Positions 42,701 through 54,700 of a DNA stretch of 64,000 bases are shown in pieces. Location: NCBI RefSeq assembly GCF_030247195.1, contig NC_080672.1, forward strand, positions 363,622,271 through 363,686,270, given 5' to 3'. The notes under the pieces are model-generated. The model made no database searches. It was not told the DNA's origin and saw only the letters and a program-made list of their open reading frames with translations. This DNA comes from Topomyia yanbarensis (lineage: Eukaryota; Arthropoda; Insecta; Diptera; Culicidae). The stretch's first letter is position 1. Each line of letters starts with the position of its first letter. A program made the position numbers and the translations under genes.

Positions 42701-45700
42701 TATTTTTCCATATGAGACTCTTATGCTTTAATGGGCAGTATAGTTTTTAATAAAGAATATTTTAACGAATGGGCCATGTGGCCAATAGTTCTACGACTCA
42801 AATTAAAACAAAATCGATTTTTTCTGATACTTTGGACCGAAATAAGTCACATGGATTATATTTTGACTTTATTGTTATGCTCATTTATAAGGCACGATCT
42901 ATTTACCCTCGCTTAATTTTTAAACCAGGTTTAACGAACTGGCAAGACTGGTTTAACAGTTAAGCGACTCTGAATTGTTGCCATGCGATAGTTGAGTTTG
43001 CATTGGCCGGTTGAAGCCCTGGTCAGCAGTTGAGTTTCGAAAAATGTAGGAAATTCGAAATCACTGGGCAGAAACGCTTTTTTGTGACAGGTTTGTAGAT
43101 TGCTTCAATAATTGCGGTGCTAGGACGAAGCCCGGGACCGTATTATCTTACTTGTCGAAATTGGCAGGGCGGATCAACGAAGTCAATCGCTGCGTCTGTC
43201 CTGGCCAATTCGCCAGCACATTCATTTCGAGTAATACCGATATGTTCGGCACCCAAACGAGGTTGATAGTATCAATGTCAAGTTCTTCTATTTCAATTCT
43301 ACATGTAATCACTAGTTTGAACTGTGATTTGTATGAGCTAAGGGCCTTGATCATCGGAGCAGAAGTTTATGAATCTGCCGGACAAGCATTATTGAACGCC
43401 CGATTGTACCCCTTACTTAATCGCGAAGATTTCTGCTTGTACCAGTATCTACCTAGCGAGTGAGACTGTTCCAATCTCATTTTACGACAGTAGACACCAG
43501 CACCAGCACGTCCCTCCATCAGAGAGCCGTCAGTGCAACAGGTCACTTGCGCTAGTTGTTGTCTCTTCATGTAGCCAGACGATCACTCCTCTCGAGAGGA
43601 AATCTTCACATTGAAGAAAAAAAGAGTTTGAGAAGATATCAAACCATTTTTGCAGTAGCTCGGAAAAGATTCCATCTTCCAGGCGATTTGTATGGAGCAG
43701 TATTCAGTGGTAACCAATATTGCGTGCTAACGCTCACGAGTCCGAATCACCAGAATGAGATATATGAGCATTGTTTCGTCCGTCATATAAAACAACATCT
43801 CTGGATTTTCTAGTTCATTTGAAAATCTTTCGATTTTCTTCTTCTAAATCTAGTTATTTTCCGTCAGCTTAATTTCCGCTACGAGGCCAAACACCGATGC
43901 CAGAGAGGCCAAAAAAACACCGACGCTAGATAGTGAACTCCCACTTTCTGGACTAGATATAGGAGCCATCAAAAACTCATGGGGAGAGGGGACCAAACAG
44001 CTTGGCTTTTATACTTCGTCCCCTTCCGAAGGCGTTACCAGATTTTTTTCACCTCAGAAAAACCTCAACGACCTCGGGCGGGGGATTTAGCCCAGACCAA
44101 CTAGGGTGAGTGGCGGTCACGCTTACCACTCAACCACCGACCTTTCGATTTGGATAGTCGATTCAACACTACGAAACGGACAAGCTTCTTAGTAGGATCC
44201 ACGACGTCCTCCAAGTCTAATCTAGTTGTTGAAAAATATTTATGAAATTAGGTCAAGTTATCCAAAAATAAATGCCAGTTAGTAGATTTGGGATTACGAT
44301 ATGTTACCACATTGAGGGTGACATCAAGATGATCGAAAAATATATATATTTATGATCGGATAGAGAGGGTTCAGTTTCATTTAGTACCTGCCAATTTCCC
44401 AGCTCATGCGAAACTTAGAGCAAAGCGTTATTTCTAACACCTTCTCTTCCAGATCTGGCAAAAGTTGGTTTGTTCCCTACATTCAAAATATTTGTATTTA
44501 TACCATCCATCAGTTCAGAGCCTCTCAGATTGACGTCTGAGCTACCCCAACCCCACGTCAAGAGACTTAGAATGTAAGCACGAGGCATTTCACGTGGGTT
44601 AGTCATGCCTGTCTTGATGTAAGCTGCGAAGGTAGTGTTAAGTAACTTTCCAATATAGAACATTTGGAAGTATGTTTCTTGAAGAAATGTTATGGAAACT
44701 TTACCTTCTTGTATAAGTCGAGGTAGATTCATAGTTGCTGTACGTTTATGCTGGAGATTGATTTGTGCTATTCTAACCATTGTTTATTAGAAAACTGTAC
44801 ATTTCATATCCAACATATATTGCATAATAATATGTAGACACCAAGCAAGTTGGGATGTAAATGCATGTAGCGAGCCATATTAGGTTTAAATGGGACACGA
44901 TCATTTGATTCCGACGATCTGCGAAGAAAGTCCACTGAGTCAGAGATTCGCGTAAGACCCGATCTCTATCTTTTAATCCAGGTTTAACGCACTGGTAAGC
45001 CTGGTTCAACAGTTAAGCGAGGGTGAATTACCGACAGAATAAAGGCAATAAAAGCTATTTTAGAAAGTAACACGAAAAAAAAAAGAACTCACTGCAAAAG
45101 CTAAAACTTTACATCGTCTCCAAACAAAAATATGTTAGATGTGGTCGGTGTTAGGTCAGACCGGACTAAGTGACAGTGCATTGACTGAGAAAAACGTATT
45201 TAAAGTGTGAATCGCAGCATCCTTTACATTATAATTGGAAAATAATTTTTACCATAATTCTTGTTTATTGTTTCATATTTCAAATCTGGTAAATGTGGAA
45301 TTGTAGATGAAGAAATTCTTTATCCAGTGTTATCATTAACTCATTTTTTGATGTTTTGCGACTTGGTCCGGTCTGACTTAACACCGACTATGTATAAATG
45401 CGAACAGTTCCTAAAAAAAACCTTATTCTACCAAACATTCAAATTATCACAGATCACAACAAAGTTAGCAAAGACTAGCACCAAGAAATGTTTGATTACA
45501 ATTAGTTCCACATCCACATCAAGCAGAGATCAGGCCGCATAACAAAGAGCACTCCGGGGACAACACATTACCTTATTGGTGACGCGAGCTTTCGAAGACC
45601 CACGTTCGATTTCGATCCGAAGTGTATTGCGTAGACCCTGTAGGGTGCGAAACTCCGAGTTCGGCAGACGAGATTGAGGATTCGAATTCGTCAGATCGAG

Positions 45701-48700
45701 TATCGATGGGCCGAGTGCTCGTCCAACCTGTTGATCGATCGTTAAAAACAAAAAGAACTTGGGTTAGTCGTGAGATACTTGATTTCAACGCGAATATTTT
45801 ACCTCTTCGAAAACAGCTGGTGTGTACTTCGGTGGCACCGGTGATTGAACTTTGGAAGAGGGAGTTTCCTTTCCCCTCATGGGCAAAATGTTGACACTCT
45901 TACCGGTATTGTAGTTGCACTCCAGCGTATAACTTTTGATCAATCCAGTGCACTTGTAAATAGCAACGCGTCCAGAACCCTCTTTCGATAGGCCATCGCG
46001 TTTTCCCCTGCAATAAGATTTGTATACATTTCGATTCTTCAATGATTATTAGTTATACTTACTTGTAATACATATTTCGTTCACTGAAATTGCAAGCATC
46101 GTAATGGAAGTGTTGTGAGTTGAGGCTCATGAGACGGGGCAGAAGCATACATTCGACTGCTTCAATTGTGTTGGGCAAATGGTTGCCGTACATAAAGACA
46201 CCCTTCTTGGAGGCGTGTCCATGTAGATCGATATATAGGAACATGTTACTTTTCTCCTCGTGGAATACTTTATCGATTTTTTCGTCCAATTGTGCCAGGT
46301 AATCTAAACTGATGTTAATATTCTTCTGCCCAGCTGCATTGAGATACTCGTTTCGATGGGACCTGAAATGACTATAGATCTGTGGCGTCTGAGGACGCGT
46401 TTTACTTTCTGCTCGTTTGTGATGCAACATTGGTGTCTTCTTAGTTCCTATAGCACCGACGAACGCTCTTCCCGATGCAGATTGGTTTTGCTGGTGCTGT
46501 TGTGATGCGTGAGATGTGCCAAATTCCTTCATTTTCAAAGTGTTCGGCGCAGGAGTTATCATATGTGTTGCTTTTATCACACTCTTGAAGGATGATACTT
46601 TCCTTCCACTGTCCACCTTGGCAGTTGTCAGGGGAGTTCGCTTGGTGCCAATGGGTGCGATTGTGCTTGCACTGTTGACCATACTGCTACCAGTGCTAAG
46701 GTTTGAAATACTACGAACAGGACGCAGAACGAGGCTACTCTCCGTCACAAGTGGCAATAGTTCCGGAATAAGTTGCTCGGTGAACACTGTTGGCGGTGGC
46801 AGCACTTCATCGATCGTTGTCACCGCGCCAGCTTCACTGGACGGGACAACATCGGTTGTTGTTTCAGCGGTGGTCGCCCTGGTGCTGACAGTGCTTAGCG
46901 AATCGGTGGCACTACAAACCGCAGGTGTTAGCGGGGACACCGCAGTGATTTTAGGAACTGATGATATCTCGGTTTCGACCACAGTGACCGTCGAAGATGA
47001 TTCTGAACCGGTGGTACCTGAGGGTGTTTGTTCGCCGAATCCAGAATCCGATGTCGATGCAGTGTTTTCTTCGGTTGATTCAGAATCTGATGGAGAAGAG
47101 AATTTAATTTACCTCAGTTAAACATTGTATTCGTCAGGCAGGGTTCAGATGTGCAGGTAAGGAAATAATTACGTGTGTGAATATGTTGATTTGAAAAAAA
47201 TTAAGGAGCAGAAGAACGAATTTTTGTGCGGAGTGATTCCTGATTGTACTAATGATCAGCTCGATTGGATTGGTGCGACATATGATTATATTTTCCATAA
47301 GCGATGTTTATCACAATTTTAAGCTTTGTAAAAAGGAATATACAATCTTGAAGCATACGATAGGACTGGCATATCGAGAGGTTATAACATGTTTTCACAA
47401 AAAATTTAGGCTAAATTTTATTGGTCGCCATTTGAACACAAAATTTAAAAATGAAAGATGTGGCAGTTTAAGTAATTATCTAGAAGTACGATGAAAACAT
47501 GATGTTCGGACGGCAGGCAAAAACAATGTTTTTGTAAAAATCCGCTTTATCATTTACTGTGCAGATCAAACATTGTTTGTTCTATTTACTTTGTTCCTTC
47601 CTCTTTTCCTTCCTCTGTCGCTGTCTTTAAAATTGATTTTGGTTTATGTAGCAATTCCGAATTTCAACTGTACCGTTTGTAGTAGATCTTATAAATCTTG
47701 TCTGAATTCTCACTTTTCTACTCCAAACTATTTTAATCTACTTCACTTTCAAAATGGTTTGTTTTTTTCTATTCTACTTTCTTTCTTATGCTGTTTGTTT
47801 ACTTATGTTTCCTCTGACATTTCCATCGCTCTACATTCGTGATGCACTTCGTCGTCTGTAGCTGCCCTTACACGTTCTATAATTTTGTCAATACCAGTAT
47901 TGACGATATTGTTACAATATTTCAATATAACTTTTTCCACTAGACGTAAAAATATTGAACGTGTAAGGGCCACTTGTCAGCATGACAGCTAATTTGTTGC
48001 ATATGTCAATTCGACACGGGTGCAACGTTGCAACTGCCAGTGATGCCAGAACCCCGGCCCGTAGCACTGTCCCGGAGCTCGCATCCGGTTTAGAGTTACC
48101 AAACTCCATCACGGCCAGTTTTGCTTTTGCTCGCCTATATCGTCCACTATTTGTGCGTACCCAGGCCTACCGAATTCGTTCATCGCCGGACACGATGACC
48201 TCCTCTATCACCCCGCGGATCCAGCACTTCCCGTTTGCTACCTTCTACCACGTAAACCAAGTCTCGTACTCTTAATGGTCTCGACTCACCAAACCAATTC
48301 GTCCTCTGGTTCAGCGAAGGAACATACTCCTTGATCCAACGTTCCCACAAATTATTGGCTAACTACTGCGAACGCTGAAATGCATCTCGAAGTGCAACTG
48401 CTGGATGAGGTGGGAGAAGATTAACGCTAGGCTGATTTGGGGAGAGTCCCGCAAAAAGTGGTTTGGAGTGAGTGCTTCCGCTTCGTCAGACTGTTGAGAC
48501 ACGTATGTTAGCGGACGAGAGTTTATCATGTCTTCCGCTTCAACCACTACCGTCTGCAGAATTTCGTCTGTCAACCGTCTCCCATCATCAAGTGCCACGA
48601 ATGCCTCTTTAACCGTCCGAACGAGATGCTCCCATACTCCTCCCGTATCTGGAGCCAAAGGGGGGTTGAACGTCCACTCCGTTCTCTCGCTAGTCATCTG

Positions 48701-51700
48701 ATCCGCACAATCTTCTCCTATTTCTCGGACAAGTCCCACCAGTGCCTTACTGGCCCCTAGGAAATTCGTCCCATTGTCGGACAGAAACTCCATCGGCCAA
48801 CTTCGCCGACCAATGAACCGGTAAATCGCCATCAAGAACGACTGCGTAGTCAGTCCGTGAGCCACCTCCCGGTGCACTGCGCGAGTTACCAAGCCGGTGA
48901 ACAATGCGACCCATCTCTTCTCCGTTCGGCGTCCTACAGTAATATCAAATGGGCCCAAAAAAATCACATCTGTGTAACTAAAGGGGCGAAGATTCGGGGT
49001 TAGCCGCTGCACTGGTAGCGGAGCCGTTCATGGAAGTCGAGCCCGACTTCGATGGACCTTACACTATACGCAAGACGACGACACTTTCCGGACTACTACG
49101 TGAAGCTGCGGAACGTAGAACAGCTGCTTCAACACGTTCTTCACCGCCTGTCGATATCCGTGATTGCTCTTCTCGTAGTAATGCTGAACAATCATCTGCG
49201 TGATTCTATGCTGATGTGGCAGGACCGTTGGAAAACGTAGTTCGTATGACAGCAACTCTGCTTTCTCAGCTCTGCCCTTCATTCGAATCAGCCCGTTTTT
49301 ATCAATCTCCGCAAGTTTGTAGAGTGAACTGGACTTCTCGATCGCCAGCCATTGGCTCACTGGTCGACTCTTATTCCTGATCAATACCTTCAACTCATTG
49401 ATGAAACACTCTGCCTGAGCCATCTTCATCAACCACAGTTCCGCCTTCTCGTACTTACTTTGCTGTAGCGCCACACGTACTGACGTAGCTGCTGTCGGTT
49501 GTAGTAGTCTGCTCGTTGCTCTAAGCGTCTCAATCGGCAGCCCTTTGCTCTACCGTCTACAGTTCGACGTGAACCGGATTACATACGCCATTGTCCTCAC
49601 CAGCACTGTCCGCTTAGAAAAAGCGATTGGCCTGTGCAACTTTCGCGTCGTGTAGCATCAAGTGAACCCGAAGTTCCTCCGTAGTGTTAACTGGAGGTAA
49701 TTCTCTCTTCGGCCACTCTTCCACACTGTCGTACAAAAATAGTTGCCCACGTACCCACGGACTATTGGGGTGTATCTCCAGACCTTTAACCCATTTGGTT
49801 ACCAGATCCGCCACATTCAATCTCGTCGGAACCCATCGCCAATCTGTCAGCCTAATCAAACTAAGAATTTCGTTAATACGAAATTCGACAAATTGCTTGT
49901 AGCGGCGCTGAGCCAACCGAATACAGAACAGCACCACTTCTGTGTCGATCCAGAACACCACTCTACTGATCGTGAAGTTGTGATTCTCCCCGATCGCTTG
50001 TGCTAGCTTTACTGCAATAATCGCTGTCCCAAGTTCTTGGCGCGGAATGGACAACTGCTTCAACGTTGCTACCTTCGCTCGACTCATCACTAGTTAACAC
50101 ACTCATTAACCCCGCACGATTGCAAGGAAGTATGCCACGCATACATACACCGTCTCGCTTGCATCAGCAAAGAAGCTAGAGCTGGATTTCTTCGACATCG
50201 TCTGATCTCACATTCTCAAATAGCTTCGAGGGAGCTTAAACACCGGTTCGTCTGCGACAATGTTGGTCCACCGCAACCACTTCCTGAACGACAGTTTATC
50301 GATTGCATCATCCCAGTCGCAGTCGATCCGCCAAAGATCCTGAGCCAGCATTTTTCTGAGAATCAGAGCGATAGAAATCCTACTGGATCGAATTACGCCA
50401 TCACAACACTCAGAATGATTATTTTCGCCGAGCGTTCTTCCTTTTAGAAAACACTTGCTGTACTCTGTTTTCCATTCGATCGCAAAACGGAGCTCGTCTT
50501 CAACCGGTTCCCAAACGACGCCTAGCACACACTCGTATTCAGTGTTCGGGCTGAAATGCACTGCGGTATCGACACTTCTTTCTCCCATCTGTTAGAGAAA
50601 TCTAGTAGATTTCGACACCCGGCTACTGACACGAAATCCTCCACACGAATGGATGTACTTCACCTCGCTGGCTCGCTGCTTAGATAGTATTCACACTGTC
50701 GTATAGTAGTCATCCACGTAATGGTGCTTTACGATGGCTTCGCTTCATGATACATCTCCGCGAAATCTGCTGCATTTAAATTCTTCATGAATTGAACTGA
50801 ACACGTGGAACCAAATGTAGCAACGTCCATAACGTACACCTTCGGAGCGTCCTCACTGTTCGCTCGGAACAAAAATCGCTGCACCAGCTTATCTTAAGGT
50901 CTGATCCGGATCTGATGATACATTTGTTGAATAATGTCACCTTCAAAGGCTACCGGCCGTTCCCGAAAATTGCATTCTGGGAAGTGGAACTAGCATATCC
51001 GGACCTTTGAGTAACTCTGAGTTAAGAGAGACTCCGTTCACTGATGCTGCGGCATCCCAGACTAGGTACACCTTCCCTGGATTCTTCGGATTCACCGATA
51101 TTCGGTGGTAGAAACCACGCAGCGATTTGTGGCGTACCCTGCAATTCAGCATCACTTGCCTTGTGCGCGTAGCGTTTGACTTGATAGTCCTCGATCTGCT
51201 GGCACAAGTTTTTCTTCAAGTCTAAATTGCTGTCCAGCTTACGATCCAGGGCCTTTATCCAGCGTACAGCCCTCGGATAGCTGTCAGTGAATCGTTGTGC
51301 GTCTTCACGCCACAGCAACCCCGTTTCGAAACGATCATCCACTCGCTTCGTCGTCGCCTCAAGTAGCTCTTTTCTCTTCCACGGGCTCCGATACAACAAA
51401 CGGCGCAATCACTGTCGCTTCTAGCATCAAGTCATGGAGCTACTGATTCCTTGCCGGAACAATCGAGTGCAGATTCATTTAAGTGTGTGCACTCGGTCTA
51501 CGGCTCTCCGAACCAAGCACTGTCCAACCAATCTTCGACCGCACGGCAATCGGTTCATTCGGCTTACCGACGTGACTACAACGGCGGAAATAAGTGGACG
51601 TTGTCTAGCCGGAGTAAGATTCTTGGTTGTCCCAAAGGATAATCTTTCACCAGAACGCCACCCAGATTCTGCGAATCGTACATCATTCATTCCACCTTCC

Positions 51701-54700
51701 TCGAATCGTTCTCAAAGTAGTTGATATTGCCCATCCACGTCACTATCAACGGCTCAGGATATCCTGCTGCCTGGCGACCAAATCATCTACCGACGCAGCT
51801 GACGATCCTTCGTTGAAAAGCGCAGTTGTATCAAAGTTGGATAGACTTGGCTTTGTGATTGTGTATCCGAAGAGTTCTTCGCTTCATCTGGCATATCAGT
51901 GGCAAAGTTGGATAGACTTGGCTTTGTGATTGTGTATCCGAAGAGTTCTTCGCTTCATCTGGCATTCCGCAAGGCAGCCATCTCGGTCCATTGATTTTTC
52001 TTCTGTATTTCAACGTAGTCAACTTTTGTTTAGAAGGACCACGATTGTCTTTCGCTGACGACCTCAAGTTATACCACAGAATCCGGAATACTGATGACGC
52101 AGCTTTCCTTTAACGCCAACTGATAACCTTTGCGGAATGGTGCGAAATCAACCGAATGACCCTAAATCCCAAGAAATGCACGGTCAATACGTTCTCCAGA
52201 AAAAAACGCCAATTCGTTTCGAATACTGTTTAGCAGAATCCACGATTGACAGAGCGAATTGTGTCAAAGATCTTGGAGTTTTTCTCGATGAACAACTGGC
52301 GTTTAAGCAACATATCAGCTATATTGTCGCAAAGGCATTACGCTGCTTGGGGTTCATTATGAGAATATCTAAGCACTTTTCAGATATCTATTGCTTGAAA
52401 TCTCTTTACTGCTCACTCGTTCGTTCAACACTGGAATATTGTTCAGTTGTGTGGAATTCTCATTATCTCAACGGTGTCCATCGAATTGAGACAGTACAGC
52501 GCAGATTTGTTAGGTTTGCCCTTCGTCGATTGCCTTGGCACAACCCTCACCAGCTGCCAAGTTACGAAAGTCGTGGTTTGCTTATTGGACTAGACACATT
52601 GCAAGTGCGGCGGGACCTATCCCGTGCTATGACGATTTCGGATATTTTGCACGATCGTATCGACTGTCCCGAACTTCTTAGTGCGATACATATGAACGTT
52701 CATCCTCGTTCTCTTCTCAATAATATATTCCTCCGATTACCTCTTCGCCGGACTAACTATGGAGTTAACGGTGCCATCATTGGTTTGCAGCGGACTTTCA
52801 ACAGAGTATCATCTGAGCTTGACCTTCACATTCCACGTTGCGGATTACAATCTATTTTTTTTTTAAATATTAAGAAATTATCATTAGGACCACACTGTGT
52901 CTGTTGATATTATAAATAAAAATAAATAAATATACTCTGTCAACTTGACGGCAATGTTCATTCGATTGAATTCCTCACATCACGTGGTTAGACGATCCGT
53001 TCGTTTACATATCCAGCACGACTTAGTTACTGTCTCTCTTCGAATTTTATCATTATAGAATTTCCTTGCCCCATCCGCAAAGGCTCGCGCTCGCATAGCG
53101 ACTACGTCGAGAACTCCGTCACTTCCAACACATCCGAAACGATAATATTTGTTAAGGTTGTTGAACATCAGCAACGGACAGTCCACCTTCGCCTGCTTTT
53201 ACCGGACCCAATCCAGTGTGTAGCTCCAATCAACTCCTGAACCAGCATCGGGCTGTTGGTTAGTTCGGGTGGTCGCATAGTACCAATACTTGAAGGTGGT
53301 CGCATAACTGCTTCACTGTTATCCCGAAACTGATGAACGTCTCCAATCGATCAGCTCTTGGTAACAGCGCGTTCCTCACCTTCAACAGCAACGTTTTGAG
53401 CAGGTTCTCCGGCTTTTCGCACAGATTCCGTTGATCCTTGATCACATCCGGAACAGAATCAAACCACACACCAATCGACTCCTGGCCGCCTCAAGTGCGT
53501 CACCCTGTGGACAGTCCTGCAAACGCTTCAAATTCTATAGGTTTCAGAACGAACAGGCATCAGTCTTCCCCTGTCTGTCCCCTGTAAATTTGGGAAGGTT
53601 CTGAGAAATCGCTTTGCGAGCAGCTAACTGATCTCTCGTGATGCGGCTAACGATACCCCTTACTTCGCACATTTGAAGACGGTTGCGACTGCATCTACTT
53701 GGCGGGACCTCCGAAACTTCACCGTCACTTACATCTTCGTCACTTCGTTAGGATTTGCCGGCTTCGCCAACGAACGACACCTGATTGCCGACCTTCTTCG
53801 GACACGCGAGTTTATCAGCCGTCTACCAATATCCTTGGTTTGGATAGGCTCCGCGACAATTCAGCATCCATTCTTCCACCTTCTACTCCGGTTTGGAGGC
53901 GATGGTACCGCCGACAGCTCCACGTTGGCCCTTTAATGCTGTTGTCAAGCTCTTTTTGAATAGCATTCCGCTTCTTTGAGAATTCATGCTCTACGGCCAT
54001 TTGGTAGTCAAGTAGTTCCTGCTCATGCATCTCCCACTCTATCTTCATCCGCTTCTCGTTCTAAGTCTGCTGCCTAGCAAGACGCTGCTTCCTCAATTAC
54101 CTCTGCTTTTCGAGGGCCATCTGCATTGCTAGCTGTTCCTCCTCCAATTGCTGCTAAATCAGGTCTGAGATAGAACCAGCTCCACGATTGGACCACGTGT
54201 CGCTATTCAGGGCGGATTTCTTCCCGCGCTTCTTAGCCGAACCCTATGAAACTTTAAAACGTCGTGCGCTTTGCTGAGAGCATCGCGGACAACGTCAAGC
54301 AACGTTCGTCACCTCCTTTTTGACACCTGTGTACGAGAAATGAACTCAATACTTCTTTACATTCTTCGCATTGGACCCAATCAATATCACCGGATTCCGC
54401 TAGCGCACAGTACAAACACCTTTCATGCTTCGAAAGAAAAAAGCCATCCTGCACACTATCCGAGAAACATTTTTTGATTTTGCTCGGATGGCAGGCGAAA
54501 ACAATATTTTTGAAAATCCGCCTTTTTATTTACTGTGCAAATCAAAAAACTGATGTCTCTCTTTGCTTTGTTGCTTCCTCTATCGCTGTCTTGGGAACGA
54601 GCCATTTGGCATAAGATCATTTGGCAAAACGGACATTTGACAAAACGGACATTTGACATACTTTTGAGAAGTGATCTTCGTGCATGTTATGTGGTATAAT

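Larger units (their letters stand above)
47503..54592 (-). mobile_element. Decayed BEL/Pao LTR retrotransposon with nested insertions
   Basis: LTR-like direct repeats flank it: 47503-47627 and 54481-54592 share GGCAGGC(A/G)AAAACAAT, TTTACTGTGCA(G/A)ATCAAA and TATCGCTGTCTT-type blocks. The minus-strand order is gag (54460-52980), protease/RT (51725-50208), RNase H (50090-49614), integrase (49474-48030). All domains carry stops and frameshifts. A CR1-like LINE (51810-52935, plus strand), a 107-bp MITE (47864-47970) and a foldback (54594-54990) interrupt it. Confidence 0.85.

Noticed and set aside
44120..44138. Possible tRNA gene
   Set aside because: Only the A box is good. The B-box region carries an insertion and no cloverleaf could be drawn, so at most a SINE.
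46516..47121. A 201-codon plus-strand open frame rich in Ser, Val and Thr
   Set aside because: It is the mirror image of CCP5-like exon 6, whose splice sites, phase and conserved motifs are on the minus strand.
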